From CAWAND01 sp963797485 (GTDB lineage Bacteria > Chloroflexota > Anaerolineae > Anaerolineales > E44-bin32), in NCBI GenBank assembly GCA_963797485.1, contig CAWCPF010000002.1, positions 627,280 to 691,279 of the forward strand: 64,000 nt of DNA, given 5' to 3'. The notes under the pieces were generated by a model, which saw only the letters and a program-made list of their open reading frames with translations, did no database searches and was not told where the DNA came from. Below, piece after piece: positions 27,308-36,372 of this stretch. The position numbers and the translations under genes are program-made. The first letter of the stretch is position 1, and every line of letters begins with the position of its first letter.

Positions 27308-27720
27308 AACATGTCATTGCGAGGCAGCGTTAGCTGCCGAAGCAAACGTTTGGGGAGCGAGGCGCCGGCTCCGGGGGAACACGGAGTCCTTCACGACGGA
27401 ACGATGGCCACGGGGCCTTCGGCCCCTCGCCATGACATGGGGAGAGGGCTTGGGGGGACCCAACCGGATCGGCGCCAACCCAGGGGGAGGGGATGGAGGT
27501 GAGGCGGACGGCCCCGGCCAGCCCTGCACCATGTCATCGCCAGCGAGCACCTGCCCCAAGGTCTGTTTGGGGGAGCGAGGCGCCGGCCCCGGGGAGAACA
27601 CGGAGTCCTTCACGACGGAACGTTTGCCACGCCGCCTTCGGCGGCTCGCAATGACACGTTCGTGAGCGGCCCCTCGCCATGACATGTTCGTGGGCGGCGG
27701 CTCGCAATGACATGGGAGGG
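27308..27720. repeat. Cluster of dispersed inverted-terminus repeats (MITE/REP-like)
   Basis: At least two related units of about 130 bp (27311-27440 and 27530-27662) begin with ATGTCATTGCGAG or a variant and end with its inverted form (CTCGCAATGACA). They share internal blocks GGGAGCGAGGCGCCGG and ACGGAGTCCTTCACGACGG. Two further terminal half-units follow to about 27715. No gene lies in this region. Similar ATTGCGAG-type repeats are common in intergenic DNA of environmental bacteria. Confidence 0.75.
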
Positions 27721-27741
27721 CGCGCGCCGACGCCCCTCCGC

Positions 27742-27771
27742 TTGACCCGCCTCCGCCGGGCATGCTACACT
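27742..27771 (+). promoter_or_regulatory. Promoter of the metG leader
   Basis: TTGACC (27742-27747) and TACACT (27766-27771) spaced by 18 bp. Confidence 0.6.
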
Positions 27772-27777
27772 GCAGCC

Positions 27778-28008
27778 TGCATCGCGGCGCTACGTGCCCG
27801 GCGGGGAGTTTCCGATGAACCAGGTCGTTGTGTGAGCACATGGTCATGCCCAGGCTGCCGGCGCCGGCGGGGATCACCCCGTCGGTTCGGGTCGTCCGCG
27901 CCTGACCGCGGTCGCCCCCGGCAGCCCTGCTCCGCCAGCCCGAGGCTGGCGGTTTCGTTTCATCGGGCTTCCCGGGCGGATTGGCCGCCCTGTCCTTCAG
28001 GAGTGATC
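27778..28008 (+). promoter_or_regulatory. Long structured 5' leader of metG, possible attenuator of unknown class
   Basis: About 230 nt of GC-rich leader. A long-range helix (27851-27861 with 27918-27929) closes an internal domain directly before an intrinsic terminator (27932-27960), the layout of a riboswitch or T-box-type attenuator. I do not recognise SAM, T-box, cobalamin or THF consensus motifs in it. The metG ribosome binding site (CAGGAG) follows. Confidence 0.5.
27932..27960 (+). terminator. Intrinsic terminator within the metG leader
   Basis: Nine-base-pair perfect stem CCGCCAGCC / GGCTGGCGG with a 3-nt loop, followed by TTTCGTTT, 49 nt upstream of the metG ATG. Confidence 0.8.
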
Positions 28009-29791
28009 ATGACCGACCGAATCCTTGTCTCCGTCGCCTGGCCCTACGCCAACGGCGACCTGCATGTGGGCCATCTGGCGGGCGCCTATCTCCCGGCCGA
28101 CATCTTTGCGCGCTACCACCGCTTGAAGGGCGATCAGGTGCTGGTCGTCTCCGGTTCCGACTCGCATGGCACCCCGATCACGGTCGAGGCCGACAAGCGC
28201 GGCCAGACGCCGCGCCAGCTCTTCGAGCACTTCCACGCCCGTTTCCTGGAAACCCAGCGCGCCATCGGCATCAGCTACGACCTATTCACCCATACCGACA
28301 CGGCCAACCATCACAAGATCGCCCAGGACTTCTTCACCCATCTGCATGAGAACGGCTATCTATACCCCGAAACCCAGCGCCAGCTTTACTCCGAGGCCCA
28401 GGGGCGCTTCCTGCCCGATCGCTACGTCGAGGGCACGTGCCCCATCTGCGGCTACAAGGAGGCCCGCGGTGATCAGTGCGACAACTGCGGCAACCTGCTC
28501 GACGCGCTGGAGCTGATTGACCCGCTCAGCAAGATCGACGGCAGCCGTCCCGTGGTCCGCGAGACCGAGCACTTCTTCCTCGACCTGCCGGCCTTTTCCG
28601 ACCGGCTGGCGGCCTACCTCGACGCGCATGCCGGCCACTGGCGGCCGAATGTGATCAACTTTGCCCGCAACTATGTCGAGGCCGGGCTGAAGGGCCGGCC
28701 GGTCACCCGCGATATCGAGTGGGGCATCCCGGTTCCGCTCAAGGGCTGGGAGGACAAACGCTTGTATGTGTGGTTCGAAGCCGTGATGGGGTATTTCACG
28801 GCCTCGGTCGAATGGGCCGCCAACCGCGGCCAGCCCGATGCCTGGAAGGATTGGTGGTACGACCCGCAGGCGCGGGGCTATTACTTCATCGGCAAGGACA
28901 ACATCCCCTTCCACACCGTCATCTGGCAGGCCGAGCTGCTGGGCGTGGGCTCGATCTACGACGCCCCCAGGACCGCGCCCTCAACCTGCCCTACGACGTC
29001 CCGGCCAACGAGTTCATGAACGTCGACGGCGCCCAATTCAGCAAGAGCCGCAATTGGGCGGTCTGGCTGCCGGACATCCTGGAGCGCTACGATCCGGACG
29101 CCATCCGATTCTATGTGGCCTCGGTCCTGCCCGAGACGCGCGACAGCGACTTTGCATGGCCGGATTTCGTCAGCCGCAACAACGACGAACTGGTGGCCAC
29201 CTGGGGCAACCTGGCCAATCGGGTGACCTCGTTCGCCTATCGCCACTGGGATGGGCAGGTCCCGGATCCGGGGGAGCTGGAGCCGGGGGATCGCCAGCTG
29301 CTGGCGCAGATCGAAGCCGGATTTGAGACCGTCGGCGCCGAGATTGACGCCGTTCATCTGCGCGCCGGGCTGCAGGGGGCGCTGGCCCTGGCGCGCCTGG
29401 TAAACGCCTACCTCGATCACGCGCCCTGGTTCTCGGTCATCAAGGCCGACAAACCCGCCGCCGCCCGGACGGTGTACACCGCGCTTCAGGCCATCGATCA
29501 CCTGAAGCTCCTGTTGGCGCCGTATCTGCCGTTCAGCTCGGAACGGCTGCACCGCGCCCTGGGGTATGAGACCCAGTTGTTTGGCGAACTGCGGATCGAG
29601 ACCGTTCAGGAGGGCGACCGGCCCCACGACGTGCTGACCTACGACCCCAGCCCGGCGAGCGGGACCTGGGCGCCGGGCCGCTTGCCGCCCGGGCAGGCGC
29701 TGGCCGAGCCGGCCCCGCTGTACGTCAAGCTCGATCCGGATACGGCCGAACTGGAGCAGGCGCGGCATGCGCGCGCCCGGCCTGATTTCCG
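28009..29791 (+). CDS. metG: Methionyl-tRNA synthetase (frameshifted)
   Basis: Class I synthetase: VSVAWPYANGDLHVGHLAGAYLPADIFARY (HIGH-type signature HVGH), the zinc knuckle CPICGYKEARGDQCDNCG, KDNIPFHTVIW, and the KMSKS-type loop FSKSRNWAV. The anticodon-binding alpha-helical domain follows. A base is missing near 28969, and a second shift near the end probably places the stop (TGA) at about 29789-29791; without it the frame runs into antisense sequence. The ATG at 28009 follows CAGGAG. It lacks the C-terminal EMAP domain. It is preceded by a structured leader with terminator. Confidence 0.92.
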
Positions 29792-29815
29792 GCCGGCTGG
29801 CTTCTTTTGTGAATG
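29778..29815 (+). terminator. Probable terminator after metG
   Basis: CCGGCC / GGCCGG hairpin followed by TTCTTTTG between convergent metG and the crotonase gene. Confidence 0.45.
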
Positions 29816-29825
29816 TTTTCACAAG

Positions 29826-30620
29826 TTATTGGGGGGACTTGAAAGCCGGCATCAGCCGGCCGGTGAACTTGGGGGGCCGTTTCTCCATGAAGGCGGCCAC
29901 GCCCTCCTGGTAGTCGGCCGTCCGGCCGGCGATGGACTGAAGCTGAGCTTCGTAGTCGAGCGCCCCGGCCAGGTCGGGGAAGACGGCCCGGTTGAACGCC
30001 CGCTTGGTCAGGCCCAGCGCCTTGGTGGGTCCTTCGGCCAGACGGCGCGCCAGCGCCTCGGCCTGGCCGAGCAGCTCGTCCGCCGGCCAGACCTGATTGA
30101 CCAGGCCCCACTCCAGCGCCTGCGCCGCCGTCAGCGCCTCATTCGTAAAGGCCATGTAGCTTGCGCGCGCCATGCCCAGCAGCCGCGGCAGCGACAGCGA
30201 AGTCCCCGAATCCGTCGTCAGCCCGATCCCGCTGAAGGCAAACAGGAAGCTGGCCTGGTCCGAGGCCAGCCGGATATCGGTCGCCAGGGCGATTCCCAAT
30301 CCGGCCCCGGCGGCGGGACCGTTGATGGCGCCCACAATCGGCTTTTCCAACCCGCGCATGCGCAGGATGATGGGGTTGAACGTCCGCTCCAGATGCTGGC
30401 GGAATGCCACCTGGCCGTCGACCTGACCGATCTCGGCCAGGTCCTGGCCGGCGCTGAAGAATCGTCCCGCCCCGGTCAGCACCACGCAGCGCACGTCATC
30501 ATCGCCGGCGGCGCGCTTCAACGCCGCCGCCAGTCCGTCGACCAGGCTGCGGTTGAACGCGTTGGCCTTGGGATGATCGAGAGTCAGGGTGAGCACACCC
30601 TGGTCAAGGGCGGCATGCAC
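29826..30620 (-). CDS. Enoyl-CoA hydratase/isomerase family protein (PaaG-like)
   Basis: Crotonase fold with LTLDHPKANAFN, the oxyanion-hole segment FFSAGQDLAEIG, and AINGPAAGAGLGIALATDIRLAS. FAFSGIGLTTDSGTSLSLPRLLG has the PaaG-type Asp in place of the hydratase Glu, suggesting an isomerase rather than a hydratase. The annotated start is the GTG at 30620. An ATG at about 30640 (MAESEIG) lies one base out of frame and may be the true start if an indel is present. It is convergent with metG and the last of the 30-36 kb minus-strand series. The CoA substrate is unknown. Confidence 0.85.
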   Translation of the reverse strand: MHAALDQGVLTLTLDHPKANAFNRSLVDGLAAALKRAAGDDDVRCVVLTGAGRFFSAGQDLAEIGQVDGQVAFRQHLERTFNPIILRMRGLEKPIVGAINGPAAGAGLGIALATDIRLASDQASFLFAFSGIGLTTDSGTSLSLPRLLGMARASYMAFTNEALTAAQALEWGLVNQVWPADELLGQAEALARRLAEGPTKALGLTKRAFNRAVFPDLAGALDYEAQLQSIAGRTADYQEGVAAFMEKRPPKFTGRLMPAFKSPQ

Positions 30621-30740
30621 CGATTTCAGACTCAGCCATGGTCAGACCTCATCTCAGGGGAGCTTGCTGCACCGGGGTCGAAAGCCGCCTTTTTGGGGAT
30701 AACAACGGGGGCGCCTCAACTCGGCGCCCCGGGCACGCGG

Positions 30741-31133
30741 CTAGGACCAGGCGTCGGTTGGCCCGATGGGCCAGTCGTCGTCTTCGTCATCGTCGACGTT
30801 CAGATCCAGCTCGATCTCGATGTCAGTGTCCGGCAGGCGCACCCAGACCAGCAGGACTTGTCCGTCACTCTGGTCCTCCGAGCGCACGGCCACGATGGGG
30901 GCTTCCTGGGTCGAATTGTCCTCACTGCGGTACTCGAGGGAGATGCTTTGCTTCTGGCGCCACGCCCGATAGCAGCGCTCCACCAGAGCCGGGCCGTTGA
31001 ACGTCCGCAGGCGGCAGAGCGCCACCTGATACGCCGCCGGGCCTTCGGTCAGGCTGATGAGCGAACCATCGCTGACCAGTTCGAATGTCGGAGGCGGACC
31101 TTCAATAATGGTGATCTTTTCGGGCTCGGCCAT
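30741..31133 (-). CDS. Conserved hypothetical protein with acidic C-terminus
   Basis: About 130 aa starting MAEPEKITIIEGPPPTFELVSDGSL. The middle (VALCRLRTFNGPALVERCYRAWRQKQSISLEYR) looks globular, and the C-terminus contains an acidic run (LNVDDDEDDDW). The start at 31133 is chosen over 31190, whose extra residues have no conserved look. No signal peptide or membrane segment. No family named with confidence; short proteins of this type recur in Chloroflexota. Confidence 0.65.
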   Translation of the reverse strand: MAEPEKITIIEGPPPTFELVSDGSLISLTEGPAAYQVALCRLRTFNGPALVERCYRAWRQKQSISLEYRSEDNSTQEAPIVAVRSEDQSDGQVLLVWVRLPDTDIEIELDLNVDDDEDDDWPIGPTDAWS

Positions 31134-31214
31134 CCCATCCTCGCTGCCCCGTGGTCCTGGTTGGGGCCGCCGGAATCTTACCACAATCACTCTACGGCGA
31201 TACCCATCCGGGGG

Positions 31215-32432
31215 TCATATGCCGCCCTGATAATCGAAGGTGACCTTGATGGCGCCGGTGCGCTTGTCGGTGGCCGTGGCGATCGCCTGCTTGTAGGCCT
31301 CAAACGGGAAGCGGTGGGTGATCAGGCCCTCGATCGTCAGCACGCCCTCCTGCAGCATCTCGGTCACCAATTCAAACGTGTGCGCCTGGCGGCCGTGCCA
31401 GTTTTCAACCCCGAAGGTGTGCGAGCCGACCAGATCGACCTCCTGGTACCAGACCGGGTTCAGGTCGATATTCATCTCCCCCAGGGTGATCCCCAGCAGC
31501 ACCACTGCGCCGCCGGCCCGCGCCCAGCGCAGCCCATCAAAAAGCGTGTCCCGGCTTCCCACGCAGTCATAGATGCGGTCGAAACCGCCCAGGATCATCC
31601 CCCGGTTCATGGGCGCCCGGTACAGCCTGCCTCCGGTCACCCGGGCGACCGCCTCATACAGGTCGCCATCTGACAGCACCTGGTCGGCACCCAGGCGCGT
31701 CGCCGCCTGGATCTGGTGGGGGTAGCGCGCCAGCACGGTCAGGATAGATCTTGGCGCCACCAGCTTGACCATCTGAACCGCCAGCAATCCGATAATCCCC
31801 GCCCCGATGACCAGGACGCGCTGGCCGTCTTCCGGCGGGCGGCGCAAGACTCCGTGCAGCGCCACCGACATCGGTTCGATCAGCGAAGCCTGATCGTTGG
31901 TCAAATCCGGGGGCAGCTTGAAGACCTCGGACGCGTGCGCCGTGTAACCGTCGCCCCAACCCCCGCCCACGCCGCGTGCTCCCACCCCGAGCGAGGCGTT
32001 CTCACACAGCCGGGTTTGGCCGGCGGCGCAATACCGGCACACGGGCTCGATACCCTGGCTGAAGCAGGTCGGCCCCGAGAATTGGGACTCCATGACCACC
32101 CGGTCGCCGGCCCGGACGGTGGTCACCTGTGAGCCGGTTTCCACCACCTCACTGACGACTTCGTGTCCAAGATAGAAACGGGTGTTGCCCGGCAGAGCCG
32201 CCGGGGCGACGCCCGGGTCGACTTTGACAAACAGCAGCGACAGATCCGAGGCGCACACCCCGCACTGCAAGTTGCGCACTCGCAGCCAATCCGGTCCCGG
32301 CAGCTCAGGTTCCGACAAGTCCACCACCCGGGCCGGCGACAGCGGGCTCCACACCACGCCGGGCCACGCCGATCGGAGCGTCTTGACCGCCAGCATCTTG
32401 GGCAGGTTCTTTTCAACGAAGATCGCTCGCAT
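31215..32432 (-). CDS. Zinc-dependent alcohol dehydrogenase (MDR family)
   Basis: A medium-chain dehydrogenase of about 405 aa. Catalytic zinc site Cys in QCGVCASD and GHE in YLGHEVVSEV; structural-zinc-like Cys cluster (PVCRYCAAGQTRLCEN); nucleotide-binding VLVIGAGIIGLLAVQ. The start at 32432 (MRAIFVEKNLPKM) fits the family, while the open frame upstream overlaps the AAC(3)-like gene. It contains larger inserts than typical threonine dehydrogenases. The substrate is unknown. It ends 82 bp before the acidic hypothetical gene. Confidence 0.88.
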   Translation of the reverse strand: MRAIFVEKNLPKMLAVKTLRSAWPGVVWSPLSPARVVDLSEPELPGPDWLRVRNLQCGVCASDLSLLFVKVDPGVAPAALPGNTRFYLGHEVVSEVVETGSQVTTVRAGDRVVMESQFSGPTCFSQGIEPVCRYCAAGQTRLCENASLGVGARGVGGGWGDGYTAHASEVFKLPPDLTNDQASLIEPMSVALHGVLRRPPEDGQRVLVIGAGIIGLLAVQMVKLVAPRSILTVLARYPHQIQAATRLGADQVLSDGDLYEAVARVTGGRLYRAPMNRGMILGGFDRIYDCVGSRDTLFDGLRWARAGGAVVLLGITLGEMNIDLNPVWYQEVDLVGSHTFGVENWHGRQAHTFELVTEMLQEGVLTIEGLITHRFPFEAYKQAIATATDKRTGAIKVTFDYQGGI

Positions 32433-32478
32433 GTCGACCTTTCGAATCGGGTTGGCCGCCCCGCGCCGTGCGCAGGGG

Positions 32479-33305
32479 CTAGCGATGAATATCCAGGTCC
32501 TGCCGCAGAATCCGGCAGCTGGGGCAAGCCGGCCGGTCACACAACAAAGCCTGCGGGTCTTCCCGGATCCATCCCACAGCCAGGTTGATCATATCGCGCA
32601 GCGGAACGGTCTCGATCCACCCCGGGCCGACCTGGATCCTCCCGGACACGCCCGCCAAACGCGGGCCCATGGCCGCAAATCCATCCCGGCAGCCAGGCCA
32701 GCCCGGGCAGGCGACTACGCCTGCGGCGGTCATGGCCCAGCGGACGAACTGCCGGCGCCCCGACCGCTGCTCCGCGTAGTGCAGGCACACATCGACCCGA
32801 TGCGTGACCCCCATCAGGAGCACATCGCCGTTGGATTCGGCCAATGCCCCGATCGCCGCCCAGGGGTCGTCCAGGGTCTGAGCCGCCAGCTCGTCGGCCA
32901 TGTGCACGCCCGAGAAAGAGAGCAAGGGATGATTCGAACGCCGGGCCTCGGGATGGCGCCGCAGCCTCTCCGCGGTTCTCCCGAGCGAGCGATCCACCGG
33001 AAGGTCCGGTGTGTAGATTTCGGCCTCCCGGTTGTCGCGCTTGGCTTCCTGCGGGCTGATGGCGTTGTCCGGGGGGCCGTCCGGCAGGATCACCATGCAC
33101 CCCGGGGTGAAACTGGGCATCATCAGGCCGCCAAAGCTGCTCAGCATAGCGCCCAGCATGGTCTCGGCCCCGCCGACGACTTCGCCAAACGCTGACAGCG
33201 AGGCGAACGCCAGCACCCGGCTCTTCGGTCCCAGCCCCAGCGACCTGAAGGCGCCGACGAAGTCCCGGTATCCGACCGGCCGGCTGGCCGAACGACTTCA
33301 GCCAT
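32479..33305 (-). CDS. AAC(3) family N-acetyltransferase-like protein (one frameshift)
   Basis: SRVLAFASLSAFGEVVGGAETMLGAMLSSFGGLMMPSFT, followed by GRTAERLRRHPEARRSNHPLLSFS and VLLMGVTHRVDVCLHYAEQ, is the aminoglycoside 3-N-acetyltransferase (COG2746) pattern, with the conserved His and Glu near LHYAE. The N-terminus (ATG at 33305) is joined by correcting a shift near 33262, giving GYRDFVGAFRSLGLGP. The C-terminus ends with a CPSC motif. Chromosomal family members often act on other amines, so antibiotic resistance should not be assumed. Confidence 0.8.
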
Positions 33306-33331
33306 AGCCCGGGCTCAGACCTTGACCGACG

Positions 33332-34105
33332 TCATTCGCCCTTCCAGACTGCCGGCCGCTTTTCGATGAAGGCCTGCATGCCTTCCTTCTGATCGGCGCT
33401 GCTGAACAGGAAATAGAAAGACCGGCGTTCATCGGCAATGCCATCCGCCAGCAGACTCTCGAAGGCATGGTTGACCATTTCTTTTCCCAGCCTGACCGCC
33501 AACGGGGCGCGGACGGCAATGGCCTGCGCCAGCTTCAGGGCCTCGTCAAGGTAGCCTTCTACCGCCACCACCCGGTTGACCAATCCCCAGCGGTAGGCTT
33601 CGTCGGCCGTCAGGACCCGGTTGTTGAGGACCATCTCCATGGCCACCGCCTTGCCGACGGCGCGTGTCAGGCGCTGTGTGCCGCCCGCCCCGGGAATCAC
33701 GCCCAGGTTGATCTCAGGCTGTCCGAAGCGGGCGGTTTCAGAAGCCACAATCAGGTCGCAGGCCATCGCCAGCTCATTGCCTCCCCCCAGGCACCAACCC
33801 GACACGGCGGCGATCACCGGGATCTTGATCTTGCGCAGCCGGTCCCACTGCGCGATCCGGTCTGCCTGGAGCATCTCCACGGCCGAGGCCTCGGCCATCT
33901 CCTTGATGTCCGCCCCGGCCGCAAAGGCGCGTTCGTCTCCGGTAACGACCGCCGCGCCGATGCGCGGGTCGCGGTCGAAGGCCTCCAGCGCATCCGCCAG
34001 CTCCCCCATCAGGGGGGCATTGAGCGCGTTGAGCGCTTCCGGCCGGTTGAGAAACACCACCCCCACGCCGTCATGCTCTTCGGTACGGATGATTTGAAAG
34101 GCCAT
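33332..34105 (-). CDS. Enoyl-CoA hydratase
   Basis: A 257-aa crotonase: VFLNRPEALNALN, oxyanion segment FAAGADIKEMAE, AVSGWCLGGGNELAMACDLIVAS with the first catalytic Glu, and PEINLGVIPGAGGTQRLTRAVG with the second. Both glutamates are present, so true hydratase activity is likely (beta-oxidation or aromatic degradation). The start at 34105 (MAFQIIRTEEHDGVGVV) is the family N-terminus; the much longer open frame reads through the DinB gene in another phase. It lies 32 bp downstream of the DinB gene, same strand. Confidence 0.93.
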   Translation of the reverse strand: MAFQIIRTEEHDGVGVVFLNRPEALNALNAPLMGELADALEAFDRDPRIGAAVVTGDERAFAAGADIKEMAEASAVEMLQADRIAQWDRLRKIKIPVIAAVSGWCLGGGNELAMACDLIVASETARFGQPEINLGVIPGAGGTQRLTRAVGKAVAMEMVLNNRVLTADEAYRWGLVNRVVAVEGYLDEALKLAQAIAVRAPLAVRLGKEMVNHAFESLLADGIADERRSFYFLFSSADQKEGMQAFIEKRPAVWKGE

Positions 34106-34136
34106 CGCCGCGCTCCCTGAGTGTGGCCCGGCCGCG

Positions 34137-34619
34137 CTAGGCGGACGGCTTGAGCTGGTTGATGTGCTCGTCGGCGTGTGACACGCTGTATTCCACCCAC
34201 CACTGTAGTGTTCGCTGACCCTGGGACGGGTGTACCCCGGTGCGGCTCCAACCGTCGTCCGGCAGGCTGGCCAACACCGCCGAGCCCTCGCCGCGCGCGG
34301 CGTCGAGAAGATCCAGCCAGGTCTGAACCGGCGCTTGAGGGTCAAACTGGCTGGCCATCCAGCCATCCCCATCAAAGTTTTCCAGCCACGGATTGTCCTG
34401 CGTGGAGATCAGCTTCAGCCGGGGCACGAACGCCAGGCTTTCCACGGACCCCACATGGGCCAGGACCTGCAGTGGCGACCACTCCCCTTCGGCCAGCGGT
34501 TTTCCGACCTGGCTCGCCGGCCATGCCTGGGCTTGCGCCCTCAATGCTGCCGCCTGCTCGCCGTAGCGCGCCACCAGGCGGTTGCGGTACTGGACGAGTT
34601 GTTCTCCGGGCTCCTGCAT
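34137..34619 (-). CDS. DinB family protein
   Basis: A 160-aa four-helix-bundle protein with the three His metal-site pattern (VLAHVGSVE near residue 54; SHADEHINQL near the C-terminus). It belongs to the DinB/YfiT metal-dependent hydrolase-like superfamily, often involved in thiol transfer, with unknown substrate. The ATG at 34619 has AGGAGG upstream. It lies between the crotonase and SDR genes on the same strand. Intact. Confidence 0.87.
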   Translation of the reverse strand: MQEPGEQLVQYRNRLVARYGEQAAALRAQAQAWPASQVGKPLAEGEWSPLQVLAHVGSVESLAFVPRLKLISTQDNPWLENFDGDGWMASQFDPQAPVQTWLDLLDAARGEGSAVLASLPDDGWSRTGVHPSQGQRTLQWWVEYSVSHADEHINQLKPSA

Positions 34620-34662
34620 TTAGGCCCTCCTGCCGGTTGCGCCCGCCGGGCGATGCGCCCGG

Positions 34663-35418
34663 CTAGCTCATAACCTTTCCGCCGTCCACGTTGATCGCCT
34701 GGCCGGTGATATAGCTGGCGGCCTGGGAGCATAGGAACATCACTGGGCCGAGGATGTCCTGCGTGGTCCCCAACCGGCCCTGCGGGATGTCCGCCAGCCA
34801 GCGGGCCATCATTTCGGGATCCTGGCGCAGCCGGGCTGTCATCTCCGTTTCGATCACGCCCGGGCAGACCGCGTTGACCCGAATCCCCACCGCCGCCAGG
34901 TCACGCGCCGCCTCCCGCGTCAGGCCGATCAGACCGGTCTTGCTCGCCACATACGCGGCGCGGTCTTTGAGCCCGTGCGCCCGGCCGGCGATCGAGGCGA
35001 TGTTGACGATCACGCCTCCCCCTGCGTCGGCCATCACCCGCCCCACCGACTGGGTCATCAAGAACGCGCCTTTCAGGTTAACCGCCAGGGTCCTGTCCCA
35101 ATCATACTCATCGAGCTCCAGCAGGCCAGCCTGCGGCTCGACCCCGGCGTTGTTGACCAGGATATCAATGCGCTCGAAAGCCTCCCGGGCAGCCTCGATC
35201 AAGGCCACGACTTGCATCTTGTCGGCCACGTCAGCCGCAAAAGCGCGCGCTTGCCCGCCCGCGCTTGAGATCGACTCGACCGTCTTCTCCAGGCTGTCGG
35301 GGTTGATGTCGTTGCACGCCACCCGCGCGCCGGCGGCTCCGAACCCAATCGCCAGGGCCCGGCCGATACCTCGTCCCGCACCGGTGATCAGTGCCACCTT
35401 TCCGTCAAACTCGGGCAT
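34663..35418 (-). CDS. SDR family NAD(P)-dependent oxidoreductase
   Basis: A 251-aa classical short-chain dehydrogenase. Cofactor motif TGAGRGIG, NNAG in ILVNNAGVE, catalytic Ser in NIASIAGR, and YVASK (Tyr and Lys). The C-terminus YITGQAINVDGGKV is typical of FabG-like 3-oxoacyl reductases. Its neighbours are acyl-CoA enzymes, so a beta-hydroxyacyl substrate is plausible. Intact frame, ATG at 35418 after GGAGGGG. Confidence 0.93.
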   Translation of the reverse strand: MPEFDGKVALITGAGRGIGRALAIGFGAAGARVACNDINPDSLEKTVESISSAGGQARAFAADVADKMQVVALIEAAREAFERIDILVNNAGVEPQAGLLELDEYDWDRTLAVNLKGAFLMTQSVGRVMADAGGGVIVNIASIAGRAHGLKDRAAYVASKTGLIGLTREAARDLAAVGIRVNAVCPGVIETEMTARLRQDPEMMARWLADIPQGRLGTTQDILGPVMFLCSQAASYITGQAINVDGGKVMS

Positions 35419-35486
35419 GCCAGCCCCTCCAGGATCGGCGGACCCGGCTCATGCCATGCGCCGCCGCTTCGCCGGGCAGATACGCC

Positions 35487-35979
35487 TTACGCCTCCGGCG
35501 CAGTTCCCCGCAGCTCGAGCACTTCCGCCTGGGTCACGCGGCAAGAGATCCGCCGTCTTCACGCGGACAAGCACGTCCAATGCCCCACCGCCCCCATACA
35601 CCCACGCCTGCCGGAGCACGCCGGGGTCAAGGATGGTCCTCAACCGGCGCGCATGCCCAAACGGCGGCACCCCGCCGACCTGGTAGCCTGTCTCGGCCAG
35701 GACCGTCTTTGGCGAAGCCAGAGTGACGTCGGATGGGTCGGCCCCAAGGTGTTCAGCCAGAAGGGCCGCCCGCACCGGCTGCGTGCCGCAGGCGATCACC
35801 ACCACGGGCTGGCCCTCGAGCTCGAATACCAGCGTTTTGATGATTTGGTCCGGTCCGACTCCCACGGCGCGGGCAGCCGACTCGACCGTGGGCGTTTCCA
35901 CCTCGAGCCGGACGATCTCGGCTTCCAGCCCTTGCGCGTCGACGAATTGCTGAAGATCGCGGTCGGTGAGGGAATGCAT
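35487..35979 (-). CDS. YbaK/EbsC family aminoacyl-tRNA deacylase (one frameshift)
   Basis: MHSLTDRDLQQFVDAQGLEAEIVRLEVETPTVESAARAVGVGPDQIIKTLVFE, VVVIACGTQPV, and GYQVGGVPPFGH are diagnostic of the YbaK/ProX trans-editing family, which hydrolyses mischarged tRNA. A shift near 35541 alters the tail; corrected, it ends VTQAEVLELRGTAPEA with stop TAA at 35487. The ATG at 35979 matches the family; a GTG at 36003 would add eight residues. Exact tRNA specificity unknown. Confidence 0.88.
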
Positions 35980-36199
35980 ATGAGCGCTGCCTTGGAGTGC
36001 CACGAAAGGTGAGTCTCCGGCTCGGCTGCCAGCCCCACTCCGGAGGGTTTGCCACAGCCACCGGCTTCCCGGAATCTTGTGCTTGGAGACACCTTACAGT
36101 TTCGTTACACGCCCCATTTTCGGGCTTAACCGAGGGCTTTCTCCTCTATACTGAATGTGTTATTTGGTTCATTTATCCCATTATGCCTGCGGGGTCTTT

Positions 36200-36343
36200 A
36201 TGCTTAATTTTTCCCCCCGAGGCCAGGGCCTGGTAGAGTATGCCATGATCGTGCTGCTGGTGGGAATTGCGGTGATCGTGGTCGTGGCACTCTTCGGCGC
36301 TGGGGTCGGGAACATGTTCAGCAACATCGTGGCGACCTTTTAG
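36200..36343 (+). CDS. Flp family type IVb pilin
   Basis: A 47-aa prepilin: short basic leader MLNFSPRGQ, then GLVEYAMIVLLVGIAVIVVVALFG, the class III signal peptide and hydrophobic alpha-1 helix with the conserved Glu at +5. Prepilin peptidase should cleave between Gly and Gln-Gly near residue 8-9. Structural subunit of Tad/Flp pili. A TATACT -10 box lies about 50 nt upstream. No other tad genes are in the window. Convergent with the glycosyltransferase gene. Confidence 0.88.
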   Translation: MLNFSPRGQGLVEYAMIVLLVGIAVIVVVALFGAGVGNMFSNIVATF

Positions 36344-36372
36344 GGCGCGACGGCGACCTGCAGGGCCCGTCT

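Noticed and set aside
28719..31673. A 984-codon open plus-strand frame
   Set aside because: Only its first part matches metG. The remainder is antisense to the crotonase, acidic hypothetical and dehydrogenase genes and has no domain signature; it is a high-GC shadow frame created by a frameshift near the metG end.
32910..32945. T-loop-like GTTCGAATC on the minus strand, resembling a tRNA 3' half
   Set aside because: No acceptor or anticodon stem can be built around it, and it lies in the coding sequence of the AAC(3)-like gene.
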